NCBI RefSeq assembly: GCF_000422465.1
Contig: NZ_KE383846.1
Coordinates: 394,555-458,554, forward strand
Reading direction: 5' to 3'
DNA from: Paenibacillus harenae DSM 16969
GTDB lineage: Bacteria; Bacillota; Bacilli; Paenibacillales; Paenibacillaceae
DNA: 64,000 bases
The notes beneath the pieces were generated by a model. The model was not told the DNA's origin, made no database searches, and saw nothing but the letters and a program-made list of their open reading frames with translations. The first letter of the stretch is position 1; every line of letters begins with the position of its first letter. The position numbers and the translations under genes were made by a program. Shown one piece after another: positions 25,861 through 35,159 of the stretch.

Positions 25861-26988
25861 ATGGCGCTGTCTAGAGATTTTGGGGCGGAGCTTGACTTAT
25901 TGAGGGCTCAAATGGATGAACTAAAGCAGCTTGTCTCACAGTTGAATGCAGCAGCGGGTTCTTCGGCGGACGTTCCTTTTCAATCTGAAACCGGAAGGAG
26001 GAAGGCCGATGAAACGCTGCAAGCAGATGACGAGCTAGGGGCTATTTTCTACAGTGGTCAATACCGCGGGATTAATCGATATAGATGGGAGCCCCGGCAC
26101 AGAGCCGTAAGCGGGCTGCTCGGCATCGACAGCGACAAAGCAGCTAAAGTGCTGGCCGCTCTCGGCCATAAGCAGCGGCTCGATATTTTGACGGCAGTCT
26201 TGGAAGAACCTCTCACCGGCGCTGAGATCGTTGAGCGGCTTAACATGGGGACGACCGGACAGCTCTATCATCATACGAAAGCCTTGCTGGGCGCGGACCT
26301 GCTCGTCCAAGAGGAACGAGGCGGCCGTTACTCTCTACCTGCACACCGTTTCCTCCCCCTGCTGCTGCTTCTCGCCGCCGCTTCCGATCTGCTCGATACC
26401 AGCGATTACATGGAGCTAACGGAAACGAGAAATAGAACGGGCGCTTATTTGGGCACCAATCCGGGTGAGCATGATCCCCATCATTTATTGAGGGCGGTGG
26501 TCGAAAATTGCCTTCTGGAGCACCAGGCCGGATATTGCTCGGAAGTCAGCATCATCCTGCAGCATGACGGCAGCATCACCGTTGCGGATAACGGAAGGGG
26601 TATTCCCGTTCAAGCGCTGCCGGATTCCAATAAGACGCCGGTGCAGTCCGTCTTGACCGAACTCAGCCGGTACGGCGTTAGCGCATCGTTAGTGGCGCCA
26701 GGGGGCGAGAAGGGAATCCATATGCCCGTCGTCAATGCTCTATCAAGCAAGCTGTCCGTTGAGGTAAGGCGCGAGGGAAAGGTATTCCGACAGGATTACA
26801 GGCACGGCATTCCGCAATCCGATCTGCTTGTAATCGGCATAACGAAAGAGACCGGAACAAGCATAACCTTCCTGCCTGACCGTGAGCTGTTCCGAAGCGG
26901 ATTTCAGGCTGACGCGCTGGAAGCTTTGAATGGTGAGCTGACTTCGGGCTATCCGGGGCTCAGCGTAAACGTTCATTTGATATCCTAA
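25861..26988 (+). CDS. ArsR-type HTH regulator fused to a GyrB-like GHKL ATPase domain
   Basis: About 375 residues (an ATG 18 bases upstream is less likely, as GAGGTG fits the ATG at 25861). Residues 5-30 are a short coiled coil. Residues 95-160 are an ArsR-like winged helix (LAALGHKQRLDILTAVL, then LYHHTKALLGADLL). Residues 190-375 align with the N-terminal ATPase domain of DNA gyrase B: RNRTGAYLG, HHLLRAVVENCLLEHQAGYC, ITVADNGRGIP, PVVNAL, VRREGKVFRQDYRHGIPQ and KETGTSITFLPD. The adenine-binding Asp243 and Mg-binding Asn216 are kept. The position of the catalytic glutamate (E42 in E. coli GyrB) is Ala212, and the GGLHGVG loop is changed to GGEKGIH. It may bind ATP without hydrolysing it. 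The transducer and toprim parts of gyrase are absent. Confidence 0.85.
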   Translation: MALSRDFGAELDLLRAQMDELKQLVSQLNAAAGSSADVPFQSETGRRKADETLQADDELGAIFYSGQYRGINRYRWEPRHRAVSGLLGIDSDKAAKVLAALGHKQRLDILTAVLEEPLTGAEIVERLNMGTTGQLYHHTKALLGADLLVQEERGGRYSLPAHRFLPLLLLLAAASDLLDTSDYMELTETRNRTGAYLGTNPGEHDPHHLLRAVVENCLLEHQAGYCSEVSIILQHDGSITVADNGRGIPVQALPDSNKTPVQSVLTELSRYGVSASLVAPGGEKGIHMPVVNALSSKLSVEVRREGKVFRQDYRHGIPQSDLLVIGITKETGTSITFLPDRELFRSGFQADALEALNGELTSGYPGLSVNVHLIS

Positions 26989-27021
26989 TTTAGGGTTAAC
27001 GAGAACACCTCATTGCATATG

Positions 27022-27063
27022 AAAAAGGACCTCATCTCTACCTGGCAGCGGGATATGAGGTCC
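27022..27063 (-). terminator. Terminator of the GNAT gene
   Basis: Nine-base arms GGACCTCAT and ATGAGGTCC (27027-27035, 27055-27063); on the minus strand TTTTT follows. It lies about 95 bases past the GNAT stop. Confidence 0.7.
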
Positions 27064-27158
27064 ATCACTTAACAATTGGGATGTCCCAATACATTAAATT
27101 CAGTTACCGCAAATGTGGGGGTTAGCAGCTTCCCCAAGACTGTTAAACCGGCTGCTCC

Positions 27159-27995
27159 TCAATGAAACTCCTGAAAGCTAAGATAATAAACCGGGTAATT
27201 CGGAAGCTGCTTGAAGCCGAGCTTCCTTGCGATTGCAATCGAGTCCTTCCGGAAATGCTCGGTCGTCCAATGAGGCGTGCCGCCGATCCAAAGGCATTTG
27301 CGGATGAAGGCCGCAGCCATTGCGGTCGCCAATCCTTTGCCGCGATGCATGACGCCGTACGTGTTAATTCCGATCTCATACTCAAGGCCGCCGACATAGA
27401 CGGAAAGGCAAGTGCCGATCACTTCGCCGTCCTTCATGACGCAGAAACCGAATCCCTTCTCCAAAAACCCCTCGACCGACGCCCAAAATTTCAAAATTTC
27501 CGCTGCCATGATCCTCTCGGCATCACCGGCTATCACGCTTTGATCCATTTCCATGACCGTATATCCGCCCGGAATTTCCACTTCCACGCTGGAATGATTA
27601 GCTGCGAACGTCCGAGGATCGAAGATAAACGGAACTCGCTCTCCCCTAATTAGCCTGTTACTGAACCGGCGGGTCACGAAGGAATGCGCCTCCTCCGACG
27701 AGTACACCTCCAGGTTAAAGCAGTCCTCGCCGAGCCGCAGCGCTTCCGGCTTAATGGTGTTCACAATCAACGCCTCTACTTCTTCGTAGAAAGCTTCATC
27801 ATAGCTCCCGACCAGGTAAAACATTTCATTCTGCGCCCATATAAGCGCCGCCTTTGGTGCTTCTGCACGATCAACAAAAATCTTGCCCAAATTAATTCCG
27901 CTCAAAACGCCGTTGATCACAACATTCGAACGCGCGTCTCCGAGCAGAGGCGGTATCTTTTGCCAATCATCTATAGCTAGCAATTGTCTAATCAT
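27159..27995 (-). CDS. GNAT acetyltransferase, PF12746-like
   Basis: A 278-residue two-part acetyltransferase of the type found in Bacillales. The N-terminal half has GVLSGINLGKIFVD and IWAQNEMFYLVG. The C-terminal GNAT half has EIGINTYGVMHRGKGLATAMAAAFI (acetyl-CoA loop R-G-K-G-L-A) and a final WTTEHFRKDSIAIARKLGF. The substrate is unknown. The start ATG follows AGGACG, a modest site. Confidence 0.85.
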   Translation of the reverse strand: MIRQLLAIDDWQKIPPLLGDARSNVVINGVLSGINLGKIFVDRAEAPKAALIWAQNEMFYLVGSYDEAFYEEVEALIVNTIKPEALRLGEDCFNLEVYSSEEAHSFVTRRFSNRLIRGERVPFIFDPRTFAANHSSVEVEIPGGYTVMEMDQSVIAGDAERIMAAEILKFWASVEGFLEKGFGFCVMKDGEVIGTCLSVYVGGLEYEIGINTYGVMHRGKGLATAMAAAFIRKCLWIGGTPHWTTEHFRKDSIAIARKLGFKQLPNYPVYYLSFQEFH

Positions 27996-28104
27996 GATCG
28001 TTCACGTCCTATTTCGATTTTTATCGTTCCCGCTCTGTTGCATAGAAGAACATAAGAATCGAAATGCTGCTCGCCTATTCGTTACAAGTCACCTCCAGTA
28101 CTCT

Positions 28105-28464
28105 CTACAGCCTCTTAAACTCTTTAAATCTTGTTCCCTGGAAGGTCAGCTCGCCTTGATCGCCAACCACAATTAGTCCATACCGATCCGATTGCACAGG
28201 CAGCTCCTTACGTGAGCGGTCCTCAAACTCAAAGGTGATATAATAATTCGTATTGGCGCTTGAATCACCCGACCCGCCCCATACTTCCGTCCGTTTATCG
28301 ACGACCTTGCAACTGCGGGTAACAAGCTCCGCCGCATTATTCGAAGCCCAGCTGCTTAAACCTTTAATGATAACAAACAAGAACGTACCGACGACAAGGG
28401 TTACGATCGCTCCCCCGAATAGAATAAAAAACAGTGGAACTTCGCTTAAATAAACTTCCGGCAT
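28105..28464 (-). CDS. DUF2500 family membrane protein
   Basis: A 119-residue protein with one N-terminal helix (PLFFILFGGAIVTLVVGTFLF) and an outside domain with the DUF2500 pattern: VVDKRTEV, NTNYYITFEFEDRSRKELPV and GDQGELTFQGTRFKEF. Its ATG directly follows the TAG of the ABC ATPase gene, so it is the last gene of that operon. No biochemical function is known for the family. Confidence 0.85.
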   Translation of the reverse strand: MPEVYLSEVPLFFILFGGAIVTLVVGTFLFVIIKGLSSWASNNAAELVTRSCKVVDKRTEVWGGSGDSSANTNYYITFEFEDRSRKELPVQSDRYGLIVVGDQGELTFQGTRFKEFKRL

Positions 28465-29466
28465 CTATAACACCGCCGCCGGTTCCGGCCTGACGGCCCC
28501 TTCCGCGTACAACTGTTTCATGACCGCTTCGATCGGAAGCGATTCAATGGCCATATCTATAATGCCGTAAGCTTCATTAAACTCCCGAATAAACTGCTTC
28601 AAGGGAAGCAGCGAGGTATCGATCTCCAGTTCAAGCTCAAGCGGGCCGATTCGTTCGAGAACATGCAGCCCTTTCCGCGCGATATCCGGCACTGCCGCTT
28701 CGGTCGTCAGGCGAACCGACTTCTTATCGCCCAATCGGCTCCGCAAGCCGCTCAGCGAATCATCCACCACAATCTCGCCGTGATTGATGACCATTACCCG
28801 CTCCGCGAGCAATTCCACATCGCCTAAGTCATGCGTCGTCAAAATAAACGTCACGCCTTGACGGTTCATGCTTCGGATGAAGCCGCGAATGTTTTCCTTC
28901 GCGATCATATCCAGGCCGATCGTCGGCTCGTCGAGAAAGACAAGCTCGGGCCGGTGCAGCATCGCCATAATAAATTCGCATTTCATCCGCTCGCCGAGCG
29001 ACAGCTGCCTCGTAGGCTTGCGCATCACATCGCCCACCTCCAGCAGCTCGACAAGTTCCTCCAGCGTCGCCCGGTATTCGCGATCCGGGACGCCGTAGAT
29101 CGCTTTATTCATGTAGAAAGCGTCAGCCGGAGGGATGTCCCAGAGCAGCTGCGATTTTTGACCGAATACGGCGCCGATTCTGCCTACATAGTCCCGCCGC
29201 TGCTTCCAAGGAATAAGGCCGAGCGCGCGCACTTCGCCGGATGTAGGGTGAAGGACGCCGGTCAGCATTTTGAGCGTCGTCGATTTCCCTGCGCCGTTAG
29301 GCCCCAGGAAGGCCACCATCTCCCCTTGCTCAACGGTAAAAGACAACGCGTTGACCGCCCGGACTTCCTTCATCGGCCGGCGAATGAGATTTTTCGCGAC
29401 CTCCCGAAGCGTATGGCCGCGCTCGTGAGTCATATACGTTTTCGTCAGATTTCGAACCTCGATCAT
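28465..29466 (-). CDS. ABC transporter ATP-binding protein, DrrA-like
   Basis: A 333-residue ATPase with a long N-terminal strand (TKTYMTHERGHTLREVAKNLI) typical of the subfamily that pairs with PF06182 permeases. Walker A is GPNGAGKST, the signature is LSLGERMKCEF, and Walker B is LVFLDEPTIGLD, followed by the H-loop TTHDL. It follows the two permease genes (gap 39 bases) and is immediately followed by the DUF2500 gene. Confidence 0.93.
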   Translation of the reverse strand: MIEVRNLTKTYMTHERGHTLREVAKNLIRRPMKEVRAVNALSFTVEQGEMVAFLGPNGAGKSTTLKMLTGVLHPTSGEVRALGLIPWKQRRDYVGRIGAVFGQKSQLLWDIPPADAFYMNKAIYGVPDREYRATLEELVELLEVGDVMRKPTRQLSLGERMKCEFIMAMLHRPELVFLDEPTIGLDMIAKENIRGFIRSMNRQGVTFILTTHDLGDVELLAERVMVINHGEIVVDDSLSGLRSRLGDKKSVRLTTEAAVPDIARKGLHVLERIGPLELELEIDTSLLPLKQFIREFNEAYGIIDMAIESLPIEAVMKQLYAEGAVRPEPAAVL

Positions 29467-29505
29467 GGCTGGTGCCTCGCTCCTTCTGATTTAACGTTCA
29501 TGCGA

Positions 29506-30288
29506 TTATCCGCCTGCGCTGGTGTAGCTTCGCAGCATCCGGTTCCAATACACGGCCCCTAATATAAGAAAAGCAGCAGCGGGGACAAGCGCCCACAGCG
29601 TTCCCCAGCCGTTTCTTCCAAGCAGCGAGGAAGCCGGCACGAATGCGATTAAGCCGATCGGCAGCACATAGGTAAGGATGTTCTGCAGCGATTTCGAAAA
29701 AATCGTGCCCGGATACAACCCGAAGCTGGTCACGGCATCGAAAATATCAAATACGCGGCTGCTACCGACCCAGCGGAAGAGCATGCCGGAGAGAAACAGC
29801 GATACGGCGCATAATATCGTAATCGATGCAAGAAACAGCAGCCCGAATTGCAGCCACGACTGCCAGGACGGACCGCCGAGGCCGCTGAGCGCATAGCCGA
29901 ACAGAACGGAGCCGCTAAGCAGTCTGCCGAAATCGTCGGGATCAAAGCCCGTCAGCATCGCCATCATCATGACCGGGCGCGGACGGAGCAGGAGTAAATC
30001 GAAGGTGCCTTCCCTTACTTGGGAAAGCGTCGTTCCGACCATGCCGAAGAAGAAGGGGAACGCGATTCCTTTTGCCAGCGCAAATACAGCTTGGATAAGA
30101 AGCGCCTCATGCAGCGTCCATCCCGGGAATGACGCTCCCGAGCGGTACACAAGCAGCGTGACAAATGGAACGACGAGATCCCCTACGATAAGCAGCAGCA
30201 CGCTAAGCGCAAAGTGACTCCGGTAAGCCATCTGCTCGGCCAGCTTCGTCCGTATCACGGCAGCCCAGCAGTATACGATTCCTCTCAT
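29506..30288 (-). CDS. ABC-2 family permease (PF06182-like), second subunit
   Basis: A 260-residue protein with six predicted helices. The sequence VREGTFDLLLLRPRPVMMMAML is the hallmark of the ABC2_membrane_6 family, whose members occur as two different permeases beside a DrrA-like ATPase. The start overlaps the first permease gene by ATGA. The substrate is unknown. Confidence 0.9.
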   Translation of the reverse strand: MRGIVYCWAAVIRTKLAEQMAYRSHFALSVLLLIVGDLVVPFVTLLVYRSGASFPGWTLHEALLIQAVFALAKGIAFPFFFGMVGTTLSQVREGTFDLLLLRPRPVMMMAMLTGFDPDDFGRLLSGSVLFGYALSGLGGPSWQSWLQFGLLFLASITILCAVSLFLSGMLFRWVGSSRVFDIFDAVTSFGLYPGTIFSKSLQNILTYVLPIGLIAFVPASSLLGRNGWGTLWALVPAAAFLILGAVYWNRMLRSYTSAGG

Positions 30289-31094
30289 ACGCCAACCCCC
30301 GTAAACCTTCTAAGCGCGGCGTTGTATAGGGTTATCGTTGCCGCCCCTGCAACTGCGACGGCGCAGGCTTGCAGGCCCACTGCCTGTCCAGGCGTCAGAT
30401 GAATGCCTGCCAGCTCGTAATCCCCGAGATAGACCCGCGTAGGCAGGTATGTAATAAATTGAAACGGCAGGAAGAACAAGAGCTTCTGCAGCGCTTCCGG
30501 AAAGAAGGACAGCGGGATGAATACCCCTGCGCTGACATCCTTGAGCAGAAGAAACACCCGGCGTACGCCCTCGGCGCGCACCAGCCAGAATGCCGTCAGC
30601 CCTACGCAATAATTCACAAAAAAATTCATCAGAAAGCTTAGAAGAATAGCAAGAACCGCCCATCCCGGGGCGGCCGGCTTCAGGTTCACCCCGAACACAA
30701 AGATGAACAGCGCCATGACGGGCAGCACCTCGATGCCCAGCGCGAGCGAGCGGTGACCGAGCTTCTGCGCTAACGCGAACAGCCAATGAGGCAAAGGCCG
30801 CAGCGCGAAGGTGACGAACTTCCCACTGCGTACCAGCATTTGCAAATTCCAATCGGCAAAGTCGAAAGAGATGTAATGAATCAGCGTCACCACGCCGAAA
30901 TAGGCGAGCATCTGCGAATTAGTCAATCCGTTCAGCGTTTCCTTCCCCTCGTACATGGCCTGCCAGATGAATACTTGTACGAGGAAGAGAACCGGACCGA
31001 CCAGCAGCGAAGCCGCCATATGAGACCGGAATGCCGCCCATTCCTTATAGGTTGCAAACCCGATTGCCCGTATGACGGCTGCCAGCCTTCTCAC
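30285..31094 (-). CDS. ABC-2 family permease (PF06182-like), first subunit
   Basis: About 269 residues with six predicted helices. The GTG at 31094 overlaps the stop of the upstream hydrolase gene as GTGA and gives the natural N-terminus; an ATG further upstream would add residues read through the hydrolase end. The motif VRSGKFVTFALRPLPHWLFALAQ is the family's cytoplasmic RPLP loop. It pairs with the second permease and the DrrA-like ATPase. Confidence 0.88.
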   Translation of the reverse strand: MRRLAAVIRAIGFATYKEWAAFRSHMAASLLVGPVLFLVQVFIWQAMYEGKETLNGLTNSQMLAYFGVVTLIHYISFDFADWNLQMLVRSGKFVTFALRPLPHWLFALAQKLGHRSLALGIEVLPVMALFIFVFGVNLKPAAPGWAVLAILLSFLMNFFVNYCVGLTAFWLVRAEGVRRVFLLLKDVSAGVFIPLSFFPEALQKLLFFLPFQFITYLPTRVYLGDYELAGIHLTPGQAVGLQACAVAVAGAATITLYNAALRRFTGVGV

Positions 31095-32275
31095 AGCCAG
31101 CCGGAGCCGATGATGTTCTGCGTACCGATCATAGACTCCGGTATCCAATCCAGATTGGAAGGGACAAAGAACACAATAACCGATTGATGCTTCGGATCAA
31201 TCAGCAGCTTGCAGCGGCCCGCGCCTTCGTGACCGAACGTTCCCTCCGGTATCCATTCTCCAGGGGCGGTTATGGTGGCTCCAATTCCATAGGAGATCGA
31301 TTTTACATCGCCGCCCCAGGCAAAAGCGCGAATACCCTCATCAAGCGCGTTATCCGTCATTTTCTCGATCGATTTGCGCGACAGGATCCTGACGCCGTCC
31401 AACGTTCCTCCGTTTAACAGCATTTGGCCAAAACGATGCAGGTCGCCAAGCGTCGAGTAAAGACCGCCGCCCGCACGCGGAGGCGCATATTTCCAATCGC
31501 CGGGTTTAAGGCGCGAGGCTTCATGCTCGTTAATAACGCAGACCTCGCCGTGCAGTTCGTCCGGCACCTCGAAGAAGGTGCGGTTCATGCCGAGCGGCTT
31601 GACGATGTGCTCCATCACATACTGTTCAAACGGCATTCCGCTGGCTCTGGCGATGATCTCGCCCAGCAACGAAAATCCTGCGGAGGAATAGCACCACTGC
31701 TCGCCGGGAGCCGTGAGCGGCTTGCCGGACAGGACCGCGCGGATCCAAGCGGATTTGCGCTGCTTCTCGATCTCCTCCTCGTCCGTAACCGCGAACGGCC
31801 CTTCCGTCTCCGGCTCGTAGGCAAACAAAATATTCCACCAGCTCATCGGATACGGCTCCAAATAATAGCCCGGATCGGCCTGCAAGCCCGAAGTATGCGT
31901 CAACAAATGCAGGATGGTAATGCGTTCGTACATCGGATTCTTGAACTGTTCGATCCATTCCGCCGCAGGCTGGCGCAGGAAGAGTTTTCCCCTCTCTACG
32001 AGCTGGAAGACCGCTGCCGCCGTAAACAGCTTCGTTACGGATGCGATTCGCCGAATCGAATCCGTGCGCAGCTGCGCGTCTGGCTCGTCGTAGCGCAGCC
32101 GTCCGATTGCTCCATCCGCGAATACCTTGCCGTCCTTAGCCATCAAATAGGACGCGCATTGAATTCTGTCTTGCCCGGTCAACTGCTCGAAATGCCTCTC
32201 TAACCGTTCAATCACCGTATGATCGTAGCCGGCCTCCTGCCATCCGATCCTGTTCGCTTCTCCCGTAATCGACAT
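31091..32275 (-). CDS. Class-C beta-lactamase-fold serine hydrolase (paralogue 1)
   Basis: A 394-residue serine hydrolase of the beta-lactamase/DD-peptidase/esterase superfamily. The nucleophile motif S-x-x-K is SVTK in IASVTKLFTAAAV. The second motif is Y-S-S in WCYSSAGFSLLGEII, and the third motif region is HEGAG, replacing KTG. There is no signal peptide, so it is probably cytoplasmic, which argues against a classic beta-lactamase. Its stop overlaps the start of the first ABC permease. A paralogue lies directly upstream. Confidence 0.87.
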   Translation of the reverse strand: MSITGEANRIGWQEAGYDHTVIERLERHFEQLTGQDRIQCASYLMAKDGKVFADGAIGRLRYDEPDAQLRTDSIRRIASVTKLFTAAAVFQLVERGKLFLRQPAAEWIEQFKNPMYERITILHLLTHTSGLQADPGYYLEPYPMSWWNILFAYEPETEGPFAVTDEEEIEKQRKSAWIRAVLSGKPLTAPGEQWCYSSAGFSLLGEIIARASGMPFEQYVMEHIVKPLGMNRTFFEVPDELHGEVCVINEHEASRLKPGDWKYAPPRAGGGLYSTLGDLHRFGQMLLNGGTLDGVRILSRKSIEKMTDNALDEGIRAFAWGGDVKSISYGIGATITAPGEWIPEGTFGHEGAGRCKLLIDPKHQSVIVFFVPSNLDWIPESMIGTQNIIGSGWL

Positions 32276-32326
32276 ACTATCCCTCCATATCGCATGATAT
32301 TAAATTGCGGCTAAGCAAGCTCTCCC

Positions 32327-33481
32327 TTAGAGCAGCCCCGACCATACGATTGCGCGAGGCGTAAGGACCGACTCGTTGGTGAAACCCTTATCGCCGGGAA
32401 CAAAGAAAACGAACACCAGCTCCTCCGCCGGATCGACATATAAGCCGCTGTGGCCGTGACCCTCATGCGAGAAGGTTCCCTTGCTGCACAAGTCGTAATG
32501 CTCAAGAGACCAGCCCAGCCCGAATTTGTAATCGCGCTGCGTACTGCCCCAGCCATTATGCGCAACTCCGTTCAAGACGTTCGACGTTTGCAGCTCTACT
32601 GCACGCTTGGACAAGATGCGGCTGCCGCCCCACTCCCCGCCGCCCAGCATCATCTGCCCAAATTTCCATAAGTCATCCAGTGTCGAATACATCCCGTTGC
32701 CTGCTTGAGGAGGCGCATCCGCCTGCGCTTCGCGGGGATTGTACAACTGCTCTGCCTCCCACGGCCCCGTACAGCACACGTTATCCCGAAAAGACTCCGG
32801 TACGTGGAAGAACGAATGGGTCATGCCGAGCGGTGACAAAATTTCATCCTGAATATATTGCTCATACGGCTTGCCCGATACCTTCGAAATGATTTCTCCA
32901 AGCAGCGCATAGGCGCTGGTCGAATAAATCCATTCCTTCCCCGGCATATTTTGTAGCGGACCGGACAAAAGCGCCTTCACCCAGCCGATATCACTGCCTT
33001 GCTTCTTCAGCTCGCGTACCGCCCACTCGAACCAGGGATACCCGTTCGGCTCATTATAGAAGCCCGGATCGCCGCGCAGGCCGGACGTGTGGGTTAGCAG
33101 ATGAAACACCGTTATGCCGCGGTGCTTGTCTGTGTCGAACTCAGGCAACAGGGTGCTCACCTGCTGCATGAGGTAAAGCCGGCCGCGATCGATGAGCTGG
33201 TGAATCGCAACCGCAGTAATGACTTTCGTAATGGAATATACTTTGCGAATCGAATCGGGCAGCAAATCCGGACTTCCGTCCGTCTCACGCAACTTGCCCA
33301 TCGAACGGTGGGCGAACACCTTCCCTTTGCGAGACAACAGATAGCTTGCGCCTTGAATCGTTCCTTTACCGATCAGTTCCGCATAGTGGTCGTCCAGCCT
33401 GCGGATCGTCTGCGAATCGTAGCCTGATCCCTCCGGTCTCGCATCCGTCCACCCTTCATGCATCGTTGCCGTGTGCAGCAT
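32327..33481 (-). CDS. Class-C beta-lactamase-fold serine hydrolase (paralogue 2)
   Basis: A 384-residue hydrolase clearly homologous to the next gene (both have A/GASYL..GKVFA and W.YS.....LLGEII). The catalytic motifs are SITK in YSITKVITAVA, Y-S-T in WIYSTSAYALLGEII, and HEGHG near the C-terminus. There is no signal peptide. It appears to be the first gene of a six-gene minus-strand operon: hydrolase, hydrolase, permease, permease, ATPase, DUF2500. The physiological substrate, perhaps an ester or peptide handled by the exporter, is unknown. Confidence 0.87.
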   Translation of the reverse strand: MLHTATMHEGWTDARPEGSGYDSQTIRRLDDHYAELIGKGTIQGASYLLSRKGKVFAHRSMGKLRETDGSPDLLPDSIRKVYSITKVITAVAIHQLIDRGRLYLMQQVSTLLPEFDTDKHRGITVFHLLTHTSGLRGDPGFYNEPNGYPWFEWAVRELKKQGSDIGWVKALLSGPLQNMPGKEWIYSTSAYALLGEIISKVSGKPYEQYIQDEILSPLGMTHSFFHVPESFRDNVCCTGPWEAEQLYNPREAQADAPPQAGNGMYSTLDDLWKFGQMMLGGGEWGGSRILSKRAVELQTSNVLNGVAHNGWGSTQRDYKFGLGWSLEHYDLCSKGTFSHEGHGHSGLYVDPAEELVFVFFVPGDKGFTNESVLTPRAIVWSGLL

Positions 33482-33888
33482 GAATCAGATCACCCTCCCG
33501 CATTTGGAAATATTTTTTGTAAGCGCAATCATTCTATCCCGTCCTACGGCGGCACAAGCTCGTTCATGGTGATTTACAAGCAGCTCAGCTAGAAACTTAC
33601 TACGCTCATGGATCAGACGCATTTTCCATTTTAAGGGGTTCCACACGAATATGTCCATCTAATTTTTAATTTAAAAAATTTTTTAGGATTGCGAGAATGC
33701 GAGAAAAATCGAGAATTCCAAAGCATTCATTTTCTGAAAACGCCCGCCGTCCCTATCACACCGGAAAAATCAGAAATGCGAACATTTGTTTTCACCGCTT
33801 GACCGTATTTAAATTCAATTGCTACGATTAATCCACTGCCGACCAAAATAAAGGCCGCCCCGGCATCACCCGAAACGGCCCATCCTTT
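33482..33888. other. 407-base gap, mostly AT-rich
   Basis: No gene was detected. The first part should hold the promoter of the hydrolase/ABC operon. Around 33650-33720 it is strongly AT-rich with a GCGAGAA-type repeat. The right end contains the carboxypeptidase terminator (33853-33880). Confidence 0.5.
33853..33880 (-). terminator. Terminator of the LysM carboxypeptidase gene
   Basis: A GC-rich hairpin (GGCCG...CGGCC outer arms) sits nine bases past the stop; on the minus strand it is followed by TTTATTTTGG. Confidence 0.6.
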
Positions 33889-35079
33889 TCACATATAGAG
33901 AGAAGCCAGCAATATGCCCAAGCTCTGCTGATAGATTTCTTCAAGCTGCGACAGAGGCAGCGGGTTGGTGCCGAGCCCCGCCTCGATCGTAAAGCCCGGC
34001 CTGCGCCAATCCTGAATGAACCAGTCCTTATAGCCCGCCGAGCTGTCGGCGTACCCGATTGGCCGATAGCCGCTCACTCTGGCGAACTCTGTGACGATCG
34101 TTTCCGATTCCGGCGGCTCAAGTCCTTCAAAGCCCCAGAAGATAACCTGGCCTTGCGTGTGGAAAGCCAAGATGCGGCTGAAATTGCTGTTCCGCGTGAG
34201 ATTGGCGATCGCTTGCGATTCCGGCTCCGTCAGCGGGCCCGTTCCCGCATAGTCCCGGGGCGAAGGCGTGCGTGGTCCCCTCGCCGCTTCCCGCTCCCAT
34301 AAAGCCGGAAATTGATTGTTCAAATCGACGCCGCGTATATTCGCCTTCCAGCCGCTGAAGTCGTAGCTGCCGCCGTTAATGGCGAGCGCGTCGCTCCGGA
34401 ACGGCTCCTGGCTCGGCAGACCGTTAACGACAAGATCGACGCCGTCCGGATTCACCATCGGAACAAGCGACAAGGTCGTCGTCTGATAGAACGGGTTCAT
34501 TACGAGCCCGCGGATGCTGCCGTTATTCGTCAGCGCCAGAAGATATTCATTCAGGAACCGGATAAGCACCGGTGTCGTAATCCACTCGTTTCCATGGAAG
34601 GAGGCGTCTGCATGCACCTGCTTCTGCCCTCTGCCGATCCGAATTTCCGGTATCGGCTTGCCCATTACCGTGGAGCCGATCGATTGACGGCGGATGAACG
34701 GATAAATGTCCGCCAGCCGATTCAAATCCTGCTGCATATCCGCATAATCGTACGGCCTTGCCGTCTGAACGACGAGGCTTGTTACGCGGCTAGGCACCCG
34801 AATAAGTTGACCGATGCCCAGCATATTGGGCTGTACCGAAGGATTAAGCAGCAGGAGCGTATCCACCGGCAATCCGGCCGATGAAGCGATGCTCCACAGC
34901 GACTCGCCGGAGGCAATTCGGTGATTACGCGCGACAAAGCCCGGAATATCGACAGATTGGCCAAGCATTAACGCATTTGGATTTAAATTCGGATTGGAAT
35001 CCGCGATGAGCTGAACCGGGACCTGGAACAACCGGCTGTAAGACCATAACGTATCGCCGCGGCGTACGGTGACTTTCAT
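33889..35079 (-). CDS. LysM-containing M14 zinc carboxypeptidase (D-glutamyl-L-diamino acid endopeptidase type)
   Basis: About 396 residues from the ATG at 35079 (GGGGGG upstream). Two LysM peptidoglycan-binding repeats fill residues 1-92 (VRRGDTLWSYSRLF and IASGESLWSIASSAG). The M14 peptidase domain follows. The zinc ligands are H-x-x-E in SFHGNEW and a later His in LAFHTQG; the catalytic glutamate is in FTIEAGLG. This layout equals Bacillus endopeptidase I / YqgT-like enzymes that cut the stem peptide of peptidoglycan during sporulation or wall recycling. No signal peptide is present. Confidence 0.9.
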   Translation of the reverse strand: MKVTVRRGDTLWSYSRLFQVPVQLIADSNPNLNPNALMLGQSVDIPGFVARNHRIASGESLWSIASSAGLPVDTLLLLNPSVQPNMLGIGQLIRVPSRVTSLVVQTARPYDYADMQQDLNRLADIYPFIRRQSIGSTVMGKPIPEIRIGRGQKQVHADASFHGNEWITTPVLIRFLNEYLLALTNNGSIRGLVMNPFYQTTTLSLVPMVNPDGVDLVVNGLPSQEPFRSDALAINGGSYDFSGWKANIRGVDLNNQFPALWEREAARGPRTPSPRDYAGTGPLTEPESQAIANLTRNSNFSRILAFHTQGQVIFWGFEGLEPPESETIVTEFARVSGYRPIGYADSSAGYKDWFIQDWRRPGFTIEAGLGTNPLPLSQLEEIYQQSLGILLASLYM

Positions 35080-35159
35080 TTTTGTCGTACCCCCCTGTGA
35101 CAAAAGCCCATTTCCTTCATAGTATGGCGAGGGTACAACGATGGTTCTTCTTTATGCGC

